NCBI GenBank assembly: GCA_002294045.1
Contig: DBEP01000004.1
Coordinates: 47,306 to 111,305, forward strand
DNA length: 64,000 bases
Source: Lachnoclostridium sp. UBA903
GTDB lineage: Bacteria > Bacillota > Clostridia > Lachnospirales > Lachnospiraceae
Direction: 5' to 3'
Within the stretch, counting starts at the first letter, position 1. Each line of letters starts with the position of its first letter. The position numbers and the translations under genes are program-made. The notes under the pieces were generated by a model that did no database searches, was not told the origin of the DNA, and was given only the letters and a program-made list of their open reading frames with translations. Shown piece after piece: positions 55,512 to 64,000 of this stretch.

Positions 55512-55616
55512 AGTGAAAGAAAATAGATAGAAAAGGATGCCACTGACAGATTCTTTCACTTTCTCTTATTTGTGGCAGTATTGCAGGCCGGCCTGCGATA
55601 TGCAACAGGTGTTAAT
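55512..55616 (+). promoter_or_regulatory. Pseudoknot leader element, copy F (before the M20 amidohydrolase)
   Basis: Stem AGTGAAAGAA (55512-55521) / TTCTTTCACT (55551-55560), 10 perfect pairs. Loop TGCCAC (55538-55543) pairs with GTGGCA (55572-55577). The hairpin ATTGCAGGC / GCCTGCGAT (one G-U) follows, then AGGTG and the ATG at 55617. Confidence 0.85.
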
Positions 55617-56810
55617 ATGGATAGAAGAAAAAAGTTAACAGAGTTTATTGATATAAAAGGAGATATTTATAAAAAGATTGCTGTTGATATACATGAACAT
55701 CCGGAAGTGAGCAATTATGAATTTTATGCCTGCAGACGGCTTTCGGAGCAGCTGATACAGGAAGGCTTTGAAGTGAAAACGGATGTTGCGGGTCACAGAA
55801 CAGGCTTTTTGGCTGTATATAAGTCTGATAAGCCGGGGCCGGTATTGGTTTTTCTGGCTGAATATGATGCATTGGAAGGATTGGGGCATGGCTGCGGCCA
55901 CAATCTCTTAGGGGCAACCTCTTTATTGGCAGCCGCTGCATTAAAGCAGGTCATACTGGAAGCAGGCGGTGAAATAAGAGTATATGGAACACCGGGTGAG
56001 GAAGGCGGAGAAAACGGCAGTGCGAAAGGAAGTTTTGTAAGAGAAGGTTATTTTAAAGATGTGGATGCCGCACTATGCGTACACCCGGGTGCAAATACCC
56101 ATAAGTTAACGGGTAAATCCCTTGGCTGCGCACCGGTGGATATAGAGTTTTGGGGACGTGCCGCGCATGCCGCAGGAGCACCCGAGAAGGGGATTAATGC
56201 GTTGGATGCGGTAATACAGGTCTATAATTCTATAAATGCATTGAGGCAGCATTTATCAAGGGATGTCCGCATTCATGGAATTATTACAAACGGAGGGGAT
56301 GCTCCCAATATCGTTCCGGAATATGCCAAAGCCAAGTTCTATCTTCGTGCTGCAACAGCGCCTAAACTGGAAGAGGTTTATCAAAAGGTTGAGCATATTG
56401 TAGAAGGAGCGGCCCTGGCTACAGGAGCCGAAGGACGTATGCAGCCATATCAGAACAGGGTGGAAAATACCATCCCCACACCTTCCTTTGATGCAGTTTA
56501 TGAAAAAAATTTAAATCTTTTCGGGGAAATTATTACGCCTCCTGAAAAAGACGGCCCGTTAGGCTCTACGGACGTTGGGAACGTATCCCAGGCAATACCT
56601 GTTATACAACCTCATATAGCAATTACCGATATTCCGGTTCCGGGTCATAGTGAGGAAATGAAAACGGCCGCATGCTCAGAGAAAGGACTTGCTTCTGTTT
56701 TACTGGGAGCAAAAGTTTTAAGTTTTACGGCCTTGGATCTGATAGAAAATGAGAAATTACTATGCAAAATTAAAGCGGAACATAAAAAATGCCTGGAAGA
56801 ACAAAACTAA
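55617..56810 (+). CDS. M20-family amidohydrolase (aminoacylase/IAA-amino-acid hydrolase-like)
   Basis: The start is ATG 55617, set by the leader; the frame from 55572 is leader sequence. The 397-residue protein has the metal-binding AEYDALEGLGHGCGHN (about 80-95), GTPGEEGGENGSAK (catalytic Glu near 125), a dimerisation lid domain beginning at GRAAHAAGAPEKGINALDAV, and the last His in PVPGHSEEMKTAA. It resembles AbgB-like amidohydrolases that split N-acyl or peptide bonds. Behind an oligopeptide importer it probably processes the imported peptide. Confidence 0.9.
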   Translation: MDRRKKLTEFIDIKGDIYKKIAVDIHEHPEVSNYEFYACRRLSEQLIQEGFEVKTDVAGHRTGFLAVYKSDKPGPVLVFLAEYDALEGLGHGCGHNLLGATSLLAAAALKQVILEAGGEIRVYGTPGEEGGENGSAKGSFVREGYFKDVDAALCVHPGANTHKLTGKSLGCAPVDIEFWGRAAHAAGAPEKGINALDAVIQVYNSINALRQHLSRDVRIHGIITNGGDAPNIVPEYAKAKFYLRAATAPKLEEVYQKVEHIVEGAALATGAEGRMQPYQNRVENTIPTPSFDAVYEKNLNLFGEIITPPEKDGPLGSTDVGNVSQAIPVIQPHIAITDIPVPGHSEEMKTAACSEKGLASVLLGAKVLSFTALDLIENEKLLCKIKAEHKKCLEEQN

Positions 56811-56900
56811 TATAGAAAAGAAAAATCCAAAGGCATCCGAAGGGTAAATCCGAATACTTATAATTAAATTGGAAACAATAATCCCGGAGGTGTTTCTACA

Positions 56901-57674
56901 ATGATATCGCGTAAATCGGTCATAACTTTCGGCATGGTCGCGATTCCCATCGCAATGTATGTAGCCACGCAGGATAATGACATCCATTTCAATCAGTTGC
57001 ATAAGGAAGACAATAGCCGCATCCGTTACAAGAAGACCTGCGCCCACTGCGGTAAGGAGATTAAGTCGGAAGACATTGTAAAGGGATACGAGTATGATGA
57101 TGACAAATATGTTGTTATCACGGAAAGTGAAATCGAAAAGATTAAGACGGAAAAAGAAAAATCCATTCAAATCCTGCACTTCGCCCAGTTGAACCAGATT
57201 TCCCCGGTTTTTTATGATAAAACCTATCAGGCCGCACCCGAAACAGGAGGAGAAAAAGCCTTTGAACTGCTTCGTTCCTCGCTGATGGCCGAACAGAAGA
57301 TAGCCATAGGCAAAACGGTCATGGGCACAAGGGACACGCTGATGGCAATCATCCCGCGGGAAGAAGGTATCCTGATTTCCACCATGTTCTACGCCGATGA
57401 CATCAAAGAACTTCAAAAACAGTATACGAAACCCGAAGTCTCCGAGCAGGAATTGAATATGGCAAAGACGCTGATTAATTCCATGGACACGCCGTTTGAT
57501 CCTGCGAAATATAAAGATGAGTACCAGATTAAGCTCCGTGAGCTCATTGAGACCAAAATATCGGGCAAGGAGGTTGTAGCAGCAGAGTCCGAGAATGACG
57601 GCAAGGTTATCGACCTCATGGAGGCCCTCAAAGCCAGCGTGGAGAAGGCTAAAAAAGAGAAGGAACCGGCGTGA
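56901..57674 (+). CDS. ku: Ku homodimer protein of bacterial NHEJ
   Basis: The 257-residue protein is a bacterial Ku core: the start ISRKSVITFGMVAIPIAMYV, the NQLHKED segment, a CxxC pair (CAHCGKEI near 48-55) often seen in Clostridium Ku, and YLxP-like stretches replaced by PVFYDKTYQAAPE and KAFELLRSSLMAEQKIAIGK. A Lys/Glu-rich C terminus follows. It binds DNA ends and recruits LigD, encoded 3 bp downstream. CGGAGG precedes the ATG. Confidence 0.93.
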   Translation: MISRKSVITFGMVAIPIAMYVATQDNDIHFNQLHKEDNSRIRYKKTCAHCGKEIKSEDIVKGYEYDDDKYVVITESEIEKIKTEKEKSIQILHFAQLNQISPVFYDKTYQAAPETGGEKAFELLRSSLMAEQKIAIGKTVMGTRDTLMAIIPREEGILISTMFYADDIKELQKQYTKPEVSEQELNMAKTLINSMDTPFDPAKYKDEYQIKLRELIETKISGKEVVAAESENDGKVIDLMEALKASVEKAKKEKEPA

Positions 57675-57677
57675 TTT

Positions 57678-60119
57678 ATGACTGTAAAGCTTGACAAATA
57701 CAATCAGAAAAGGAATTTTGACAGAACCTTGGAGCCGGAGGGCATAACCGAAATTGCCGAAGAGGGTCTGAGGTTCGCTGTCCAGCACCATATAGCCCGC
57801 AGGGCTCACTACGATTTTCGTTTGGAATGGGAGGGGGCTCTGCTCAGCTGGGCGGTGCCCAAGGGTCCTTCCTATAATACCCGTGATAAGAGGCTCGCCG
57901 TACATGTGGAGGAGCATCCCTTGGAATACAGGAATTTTGAAGGGACGATTCCCAAAGGAGAATATGGCGGCGGAGTAGTCATGCTTTGGGATGAAGGATA
58001 CTGGGAACCCTATGGAAACGTAAACGACGGACTTCGTGAAGGTATGCTGAAGTTTGTTCTGAAAGGAAGAAGACTTAAGGGAAAATGGGCTCTGGTGCGT
58101 TTGAAAGCAAAAGAGGGCGAGACTAAGGATAACTGGCTTTTATTGAAAGAAAAAGATGAATATGCCAAAACGGACCATGGGATTTCCGAATTTACTACCA
58201 GCATCAGAACCGGCCGAACCATGGAGGAAATTGAAAAAGGTGAAGACGAAAAAATCACGAAGAATCCTTTTGACAAGGCCGGCGTGCAGCTTGCCAAATT
58301 AGTAAATACGGTTCCGGAGGGTGAGGATTGGCTCTATGAGATGAAATATGACGGCTACAGGATACTTAGCTTTATTGAAGGCAACAGTGTCCGTCTTATG
58401 ACCAGGAACGGCAATGATTACACAAGGCGGTTCCGGGATGTCGTCTATTCTCTCACGGACCTTGCCGGCGGAAGGGCGATGATTCTGGACGGCGAAATGG
58501 CAATCACTGACGCTTCGGGCAGGACGGATTTTCAGGCTCTGCAAAACTATATGAAAAATCCCAAGGACAAAAACCTGACCTATATCGTCTTTGATATTCT
58601 TGCGCTGGACGGAGCGGATCTTCGGGAACATCGGCTGATTGACAGGAAAGAAACACTGGAAGCTTTGATGAGGGATGCCCCAAAAAACCTATTTTACAGC
58701 CGGCATGTCAGAGGAAAGGCCAAGGAAAGTTTCTCTGCCGCCTGTGAGGCGGGTATGGAAGGAATAGTTGGTAAAAAAGCCGATTCCGTCTACAGTGGGA
58801 CAAGAAACGGTGACTGGATCAAACTTAAATGCGATAAAAGGCAGGAATTTGTCATCGGAGGATATACGCTTTCCGGTAAGAAGACGAGAGGGGTAAGTTC
58901 GCTTCTCCTTGGCGTCTATGAGGGAGAGGAATTGGTATATGCCGGACGTGCCGGAACCGGCTTAAGCGAACACGATATGAAAGAGCTTGAGAAAAAATTT
59001 CAGAGTATAAAGAGGACGGAGGCCCCTTTCAAACCCGCTCCAAAGCCCAGAACGAATGAAAAGATTACCTGGCTTGAACCTGAACTGGTCGCGGAAATTA
59101 AATTTGCCGATTGGACCAGAGAGGGACTGTTAAGGCAGGGAAGCTTTAAGGGTTTGCGGACGGATAAGGGGCCAAGGGAAATAAAGAAGGAAAAAGCAGA
59201 TGATGAAATACAGCCCCGGTCATCTGCCCAGGAAGCGGAGAGACCAATGGAAACAAACGTTAACAATATTATTATCGAAGGTATAAAGATTACCAGCCCG
59301 GACAAGGTGATATTTGAAGACCCTGAAATTACAAAAGCGGATGTAATCCGGTATTACAAGGAAGTATCGGAACGCATGCTGCCGTATGTGAGCCACAGGA
59401 TATTAAGCATTGTGCGCTGTCCCAAGGGGATATCACAGACCTGCTTCTATAAGAAGCATCCTGGTCCAAACAGTAAAGGAATTGTCACAATTCCTGTTTC
59501 CGGCGATGACCGGGAAACGGAAGATTACTTTTATATTGAGAACACATCCGGACTTATATCCGAAGCACAAATGGGCACGCTGGAATTTCATACCTGGGGA
59601 AGCCGTGTAGATGAGCTTGAAAAGCCCGACATGATGGTATTTGATTTGGATCCGGATGAGGGAATGGATTTAAGTACGGTGCGCCAGGGTGTGCGGGATA
59701 TGAAAAGTATTCTTTCCGAACTTTCGCTGAAGTCGTATCTCAAGACCAGCGGCGGAAAAGGGTATCATGTGGTCGTACCTTTAAAACCTGTCGTTTTATG
59801 GGATACGGTTCATGATTTTGCTAGAAATGTTGCCGAAGTTATGGAGAAAAAGTGGCCTGACCGGTACACAAGCAATATTAGAAAAGCTAAGCGTAAAAAT
59901 AAAATATTTATCGACTGGATTCGAAACGGCAGAGGCGCTACAAGTATTGCCCCTTATTCCATTAGAGCGAGAAAAGGGGCCAGGATATCCATGCCCATCA
60001 CGTGGGATGAACTTGATACGGTGGCACCCGATAGTGTCAATATGGCGGATGCGCTCCTGAGAATAGGCGGTAATGACCCCTGGAAAGATTTTTTCCGGAA
60101 TAATCAGCAGCTTAAATGA
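57678..60119 (+). CDS. ligD: Multifunctional NHEJ ligase LigD (phosphoesterase-ligase-polymerase)
   Basis: The 813-residue protein has three domains. A 3'-phosphoesterase domain (about 10-170) has HHIARRAHYDFRLEW and GTIPKGEYGGG. The ATP-dependent ligase domain (about 195-490) has motif I YEMKYDGYR (AMP-binding Lys near 220), ILDGEM, EGIVGK and WIKLKCDK. The polymerase/primase domain (about 525-805) has DPEITKADVIRYY, MVFDLDPDE (metal-binding Asp pair) and LKTSGGKGYHVVVP. The PE-Lig-Pol order matches the Pseudomonas type rather than Mycobacterium. The ATG follows the ku stop by 3 bp with little ribosome site, implying coupling. Confidence 0.95.
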   Translation: MTVKLDKYNQKRNFDRTLEPEGITEIAEEGLRFAVQHHIARRAHYDFRLEWEGALLSWAVPKGPSYNTRDKRLAVHVEEHPLEYRNFEGTIPKGEYGGGVVMLWDEGYWEPYGNVNDGLREGMLKFVLKGRRLKGKWALVRLKAKEGETKDNWLLLKEKDEYAKTDHGISEFTTSIRTGRTMEEIEKGEDEKITKNPFDKAGVQLAKLVNTVPEGEDWLYEMKYDGYRILSFIEGNSVRLMTRNGNDYTRRFRDVVYSLTDLAGGRAMILDGEMAITDASGRTDFQALQNYMKNPKDKNLTYIVFDILALDGADLREHRLIDRKETLEALMRDAPKNLFYSRHVRGKAKESFSAACEAGMEGIVGKKADSVYSGTRNGDWIKLKCDKRQEFVIGGYTLSGKKTRGVSSLLLGVYEGEELVYAGRAGTGLSEHDMKELEKKFQSIKRTEAPFKPAPKPRTNEKITWLEPELVAEIKFADWTREGLLRQGSFKGLRTDKGPREIKKEKADDEIQPRSSAQEAERPMETNVNNIIIEGIKITSPDKVIFEDPEITKADVIRYYKEVSERMLPYVSHRILSIVRCPKGISQTCFYKKHPGPNSKGIVTIPVSGDDRETEDYFYIENTSGLISEAQMGTLEFHTWGSRVDELEKPDMMVFDLDPDEGMDLSTVRQGVRDMKSILSELSLKSYLKTSGGKGYHVVVPLKPVVLWDTVHDFARNVAEVMEKKWPDRYTSNIRKAKRKNKIFIDWIRNGRGATSIAPYSIRARKGARISMPITWDELDTVAPDSVNMADALLRIGGNDPWKDFFRNNQQLK

Positions 60120-60204
60120 GCAGGCCTGGTGCTGAATAAAACCGAAGGCAGAAAATTGCACCCCCTAAACTTGGTGTAGCAGCCGCGGTGATTTTCGTGC
60201 AGGC

Positions 60205-60233
60205 TTGATTTTGATGCTTGGATGTCATATAAT
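60205..60233 (+). promoter_or_regulatory. Sigma-A promoter of the AlkD-like gene
   Basis: TTGATT (60205-60210), 17-nt spacer, TATAAT (60228-60233). The next gene starts about 90 bp downstream, so it is transcribed apart from ku-ligD. Confidence 0.7.
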
Positions 60234-60321
60234 TAGTACAAAAGTTTTTAATTTAATATAATAAATTTAATGTGATAAAGTTAAAGACAATAAGCATTCA
60301 TAGATGGAAGGGAGGATTTCT

Positions 60322-61029
60322 GTGGACGTTCAGACAGTTTTACAGGAACTTGAATTATTGGGTTCGGAGCGGACAAAAAAAGTATATATGCAGCAGGGTG
60401 CCCGCGAACCTCTTTTTGGAGTCGCAACAGGTGCGATGAAGCCAATTGTCAGGAAAATCAAGATAAACCAAGCGCTTGCGGAAGAGCTTTACGCTACCGG
60501 CAATTATGATGCCATGTATCTCGCCGGTATGATTGCAGACCCCAAAGCCATGACCGAAGCAGATTTTGACAGATGGATGCAAAGCGCTTATTTTTACATG
60601 ATTTCAGATTTTATCGTGGCCGTAACACTTGCGGAAACAGATTTTGCGCAGGCTGTTTCCAACAGATGGATTGCAACCGGCAAAGAATTGTATGTGTCTG
60701 CCGGATATAGCTGTTACTGCTGGCTGCTGGGCAACCGCAGGGATGAGGAGTTTGACAGGGAAAAGCTGGACATTATGCTCGAAACGGTGGAAAAAACGAT
60801 TCACAGCAGCCCCGGCCGGACCAAATACGCCATGAATAACTTTGTCTCAACCGTGGGTGTTTCCTATATTCCGTTGCATGAAAAAGCGGTATCTGTTGCA
60901 AACACCATCGGAACTGTGGAGGTATTCAGAGGTAAAACCAAATGCAGTGTCCCTGTGGCGGCGTCTGAAATCCAAAAAGCAGTGGACAAAGGACGGCTGG
61001 GATTCAAGCGCAAAAACGTCAGATGTTAG
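60322..61029 (+). CDS. DNA alkylation repair protein (AlkD/AlkC-like HEAT-repeat glycosylase)
   Basis: I start at GTG 60322, seven bases after GGGAGG; the ATG at 60304 overlaps that site. The 235-residue, mostly helical protein matches the DNA_alkylation family: YMQQGAREPLFGVATGAMKP, LAEELYATGNYDAMYLAGMI, WMQSAYFYMISDFIVAVTLA, YAMNNFVSTVGVSYIPLHEKA. Family members remove bulky or cationic N3/N7-alkyl bases. The neighbourhood with ku-ligD makes a small DNA-repair block. Confidence 0.82.
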   Translation: MDVQTVLQELELLGSERTKKVYMQQGAREPLFGVATGAMKPIVRKIKINQALAEELYATGNYDAMYLAGMIADPKAMTEADFDRWMQSAYFYMISDFIVAVTLAETDFAQAVSNRWIATGKELYVSAGYSCYCWLLGNRRDEEFDREKLDIMLETVEKTIHSSPGRTKYAMNNFVSTVGVSYIPLHEKAVSVANTIGTVEVFRGKTKCSVPVAASEIQKAVDKGRLGFKRKNVRC

Positions 61030-61066
61030 ACTTTTATGGGCTATAGCTGTTATAGGGGGGCTTAAG

Positions 61067-62062
61067 GTGAATGCACAAGTAATGACCAATACTGTGGATA
61101 AATTGCTGGATATGCAGCCGGATGCTATCCCGAGATACATATTGCTAAAAGAGTTTAAACAATTGCCTGATACGGATACAGAATTACAGAATGCATATGA
61201 CAAGGTACTGTGTCATCCATTTGTTCAAAAGATTGTTAGTACCCAGGAAACTGCCGGTTATTGGGGAGAATTCCACGGGTATACCGAAAGTATAATCAGG
61301 CGGTGCCTATTCATAGGGATGAACAAAGACCATCCCTGTCTGAAAAAAACGATTGAATATATAGAAGCTATTCTAACCGGCCAGGCCATATGGAACCAGA
61401 GAATTGAAAAGCATGATACGGTAAGATGGTGGTTAGAAGTATTCATGCCTTTAGTCTCTGCAAGTATGCTTTCCTTGATTGATCCTGACAATCACCTTTT
61501 GAAAGATATGATATCCGTATGGAGAGATTTTGGAGTCTCAGCATGGGAAGGCAGTCAATATAATTCTGAAACAGAGAAATTAGCTCAAATTGAACATTTT
61601 AGATTTGAAATGAAAAGAACTATTCCATTTTATAATTACTATGTAATATTGCTTCTCACTTCAAAAAAGGGGATATTGCCTGAGGAAGCTGCGGATAAAA
61701 TGCTTTCATATTGTATGAATCGGGAAAACGGTATTTACTATGTCTATGATAAAAGGCCAAACAAGCCTGTAACTATAGATAACACCAAGTTTTTTTATCA
61801 CTGGCTCCGATGCAGTACAATTCTTTCAAGATATTCAGGATGGTTAAGATTTGAGAATGAATTTGAGAATCACCTTATGGAACAAAGAAATCCGGATGGA
61901 TTATGGGATATCCGAAAAAAGCCATACGGAAGTATATTTCCAATATCAGATTCATGGCATAAGGAGAAAAACAGAATCATAGATAGTTCTATAGTAGTCC
62001 TGCACAGCATGAGAAACGAAAATGCAGCTGCGGAAGATATGAGTATAAGAACTATATTCTAA
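61067..62062 (+). CDS. Helical repeat protein of unknown function (prenyltransferase-like fold)
   Basis: I start at GTG 61067 behind a G-rich site; ATG 61082 is an alternative. The 331-residue protein reads as alpha-helical repeats (IPRYILLKEFKQLPDTDTEL, GYWGEFHGYTESIIRRCLFI, WLEVFMPLVSASMLSLIDPD, QRNPDGLWDIRKKP). The GYW and NPDGLW spacing resembles squalene-hopene/prenyltransferase alpha/alpha toroids, but the catalytic DxDD is absent. It starts 37 bp behind the AlkD-like gene and may be co-transcribed. Function unknown. Confidence 0.65.
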   Translation: MNAQVMTNTVDKLLDMQPDAIPRYILLKEFKQLPDTDTELQNAYDKVLCHPFVQKIVSTQETAGYWGEFHGYTESIIRRCLFIGMNKDHPCLKKTIEYIEAILTGQAIWNQRIEKHDTVRWWLEVFMPLVSASMLSLIDPDNHLLKDMISVWRDFGVSAWEGSQYNSETEKLAQIEHFRFEMKRTIPFYNYYVILLLTSKKGILPEEAADKMLSYCMNRENGIYYVYDKRPNKPVTIDNTKFFYHWLRCSTILSRYSGWLRFENEFENHLMEQRNPDGLWDIRKKPYGSIFPISDSWHKEKNRIIDSSIVVLHSMRNENAAAEDMSIRTIF

Positions 62063-62118
62063 GAATCTTACAATCTCCTCTCTCCGAAAGAGCTGTTACC
62101 CGGCTAACTATATTGCCG

Positions 62119-62243
62119 GAGCGTTGAAAATCATCGCACCGTTCTGAACGCCCCACTTTGCGTTATACCGGGTGGCGGTTTTAGGAGCAGGGCGCCGCTA
62201 AGCACCGAAATCGGTCCTTGCCTCCCGCAAAGCGGAGCATCCA
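62119..62243 (+). repeat. GAGCGTGTTTGAAAAA repeat, copy 3 (degenerate)
   Basis: GAGCGTTGAAAATCATCG, CGTTCTGAACGCCCCACTTTG and CTCCCGCAAAGCGGAGCATCC follow copy 1 along its length with many changes and a lost right end. It lies between two convergent genes and touches the stop codon of the DUF5060 glycosidase. Confidence 0.7.
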
Positions 62244-62248
62244 AAAAG

Positions 62249-63766
62249 CTATTTTTTTATAAGCCGAATTGCCATAAATTCTCTTCCGGGAAGTGTGATT
62301 TTAAACTTACCATGAAATGTACCCATCTTTTTTATTGTCATATTCCAGGTATCAATTACTTCAACCTCATAGTTATGTTCATCAGGGAAAGAAAAAATCC
62401 GAAAGCCGGGCCGGAAGCAGCTGTAATAGTGGATTGCATAGGCTCCTCCGTCAGCGATACCGACAACCTCGTCCCATTCCCTTTTGACTGGGCTCAGACC
62501 GTTACCGGGAGTCTGATGCATAATCTCAGATAAGAATCTTATCCGGGCGGGGCTTTCTCCATGAAGACTGCCGCCGTGGGACCACCAGAGAATGTTATCC
62601 GGATGCTGATAGGTTTCTCCGTGACAAGGATATCCTCCTCTGACAAAAGCTTCCCAGAAGCGTCTTGTCATTTCCTGACCGCTGATATTACCCCAGGCAT
62701 GATTGATATTGCCTTCATATGCGATTTCATCCAGTACAACCGGCTTGTTATACCGGGTTCTCCATTCATCGGTCAGCTCCGCAGATTTATACAGATCAGT
62801 ACGTTGGATACTGCAGTGGGTTATCCAGGGCCTGCTGAAATCATAAAACTGAAAACAGTTATGTATGGAGCGAAGATGCAGGTATGGATCATGGGCATAG
62901 ATTTCCCTGGCGTTTGCTTCCCAGTCGGCAACTGATTTATGAAAGAACAAATCATACTCGTTTGCTAAGGACCACCATACATTTCGGTAAGCACTGAATC
63001 TGGCCATTATATAACGAAGATAAAATGCTTCGTTTTCCGTACCCATCCGGCTGAAACCCCATCGGTCGTAAGGGTGCATTAATATAATATCAGCTTCTAT
63101 TCCTAAATCCCTTAAGTCCTTGATACGGCTTTCAAAATTTTGAAAATGAACGGGATTAAAACGCCGGAAGTCCCAATGATTTCCTTCCGGAACCGCGTTA
63201 TCACCAAATAAAACAAAATTATCTTCATTTAAATCGGAGGAATCACAAGGAGTACCTTCGTAAGGATAAGAGACAGGTTCATGAAAATTATAGAGGTAGT
63301 GTTTTGGGAAAATACAAAAGCGCAGCTTATTAAATGCATTTTCCGATAAGGTTTTTAGAGTCTGTTCCTGTAACCCGGACGATTGATGGGTCCATACATA
63401 GCAGGTTGTACCAAGACAGTGAAAGGGAGTTCCGTCTTCATAAACCAGGTGAAGATTAGAACCAACCCGTACCGGACCATGATTATTACCCGATGGAGAC
63501 GTTACCGTAAAATTCCCTTTATATTCTTCGGAAGAAAAAGTACCTTTAATAATAAATTGATATTCTTCTTCAAAGGAAGGCATAAAACGTACAATATATC
63601 TGCCGTTTCCGTCATAAAAGCCTTCTACCGTTTTGTTTTCGTTACAGGAAATGAATACACCGTAAATAGTATAGTCCTCAAAAGGATTTCCGTCCTGAAA
63701 TCCCGATAAGGCGGCTTCGAAAGTGTCCCATTTTTCCACAGATGTTGTATAAACAAGATTATCCAT
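62249..63766 (-). CDS. DUF5060/DUF4038-type glycoside hydrolase
   Basis: The 505-residue cytoplasmic protein has an N-terminal DUF5060 beta-sandwich (about 1-90, VEKWDTFEAALSG, GNPFEDYTI), then a DUF4038-type (beta/alpha)8 barrel: HCLGTTCYVW, NKLRFCIFPKHY, DIILMHPYDRWGFSRMG, acid/base Glu in NVWWSLANEYDLF and nucleophile Glu in KPVVLDEIAYEGN, and a C-terminal small beta domain (EVEVIDTWNMTIKKMG). Related enzymes include apiosidases (GH140) and other pectin side-chain hydrolases; the exact substrate is not readable. It is divergent from the sequence at the window's right edge and is not next to a transporter. Confidence 0.82.
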   Translation of the reverse strand: MDNLVYTTSVEKWDTFEAALSGFQDGNPFEDYTIYGVFISCNENKTVEGFYDGNGRYIVRFMPSFEEEYQFIIKGTFSSEEYKGNFTVTSPSGNNHGPVRVGSNLHLVYEDGTPFHCLGTTCYVWTHQSSGLQEQTLKTLSENAFNKLRFCIFPKHYLYNFHEPVSYPYEGTPCDSSDLNEDNFVLFGDNAVPEGNHWDFRRFNPVHFQNFESRIKDLRDLGIEADIILMHPYDRWGFSRMGTENEAFYLRYIMARFSAYRNVWWSLANEYDLFFHKSVADWEANAREIYAHDPYLHLRSIHNCFQFYDFSRPWITHCSIQRTDLYKSAELTDEWRTRYNKPVVLDEIAYEGNINHAWGNISGQEMTRRFWEAFVRGGYPCHGETYQHPDNILWWSHGGSLHGESPARIRFLSEIMHQTPGNGLSPVKREWDEVVGIADGGAYAIHYYSCFRPGFRIFSFPDEHNYEVEVIDTWNMTIKKMGTFHGKFKITLPGREFMAIRLIKK

Positions 63767-63892
63767 AAAAGACCCCCATTTTATTAGTTTATAATATTAT
63801 ATAACTTTAAGGAGAAAGAAGCTATAAATATTCTGTTAAAAAATATCACTATCCGGAGTTCTTTCCAAAGGGGTATATCGTTAGATAAGTCT

Positions 63893-64000
63893 ACATGGTA
63901 TAATGTCGACAGACATTATACCTGCGCCGAACGTAGTGAGTGCGCATCAACGCCACAAAGTGGCGCATACCATGGGAGCTTGCGGACATGGTATAATGTC
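63893..64000. repeat. Palindromic repeat region at the window's right edge
   Basis: ACATGGTATAATGTC occurs at 63893-63907 and again at 63986-64000, 93 bp apart. Its core is also present inverted (GACATTATACC, 63912-63922), so GGTATAATGTC-GACA-GACATTATACC is a hairpin. Between them lie CGCCAC-AAA-GTGGCG and TGCGC..GCGCA hairpins. It is a repeat array or mobile element cut by the window end. Confidence 0.6.

Noticed and set aside
56760..57917. Long open frame (385 codons) on the minus strand opposite ku and the start of ligD
   Set aside because: The plus strand encodes clearly recognisable Ku and LigD with ribosome sites; the antisense frame has no motif and biased composition, and is a shadow.

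Overview
The window reads like the chromosome of a low-GC anaerobic Firmicute of the Lachnospiraceae type (Clostridium cluster XIVa). The signs are CUT1 sugar ABC transporters next to YesM/YesN two-component pairs, plant-polysaccharide enzymes without a cellulosome, many lipoprotein solute-binding proteins, strong AGGAGG ribosome sites and TTGACA-N17-TATAAT promoters. This assignment rests on gene content only. I saw no rRNA, tRNA, CRISPR array or intact transposase.

Layout. 1-860: debris (tail of an arginase-like gene, a broken DUF1016 nuclease gene carrying a palindromic insertion, the last codons of a SEC-C protein). 842-13736, minus strand: a glycan-use locus with a beta-helix pectinase-like enzyme, YesM/YesN kinase and regulator, FAD oxidoreductase, sugar ABC importer, GH130 phosphorylase and SGNH esterase. 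13970-17100: PocR/AraC regulator, IS66 remnant and a secreted GH16-CBM6 enzyme cut off from a ricin-type lectin repeat by a small mobile repeat. 17282-21003: TetR with a MacB-like ABC system. 21521-27536: Afu/Fbp-type ABC importer, RpiR regulator and PHP phosphoesterase, possibly an organophosphate module. 27664-30844: hydrolase, broken Opp ATPase, ECF sigma/anti-sigma pair. 31279-40722: arabinan locus (YesM, YesN, importer, GH51 arabinofuranosidase, zinc dehydrogenase). 41417-43746: transsulfuration pair. 44204-47493: small membrane protein, DsbA-like protein, GNAT, hydrolase. 47623-49055: SigV/RsiV-like pair. 49255-56810: a 57-residue Cys-rich peptide gene, then a complete oligopeptide ABC importer and an M20 amidohydrolase. 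56901-62062: Ku, LigD, AlkD-like protein and a hypothetical. 62249-63766: a DUF5060/DUF4038 glycosidase.

The most striking feature is a family of six structured leaders (at about 1859-2001 minus, 24586, 33072, 44847, 53419 and 55512). Each lies directly in front of a start codon. All share a long stem (GUUGAAAGAA / UUCUUUCAAC), a conserved GGAUGCCA in its loop that can pair with UGGCA just downstream (a pseudoknot), then a hairpin with changing but always complementary arms, a weak Shine-Dalgarno and AUG about 35-44 nt after the pseudoknot strand. The six downstream genes are unrelated. I do not recognise this as a named riboswitch; it looks like a dispersed cis-acting translational control element.

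Two families of small non-autonomous repeats are also scattered here. One has GAGCGTGTTTGAAAAA ends and TA at the insertion site; the other has GGCTGTTGCAAAAT ends. They account for most of the gene damage seen.
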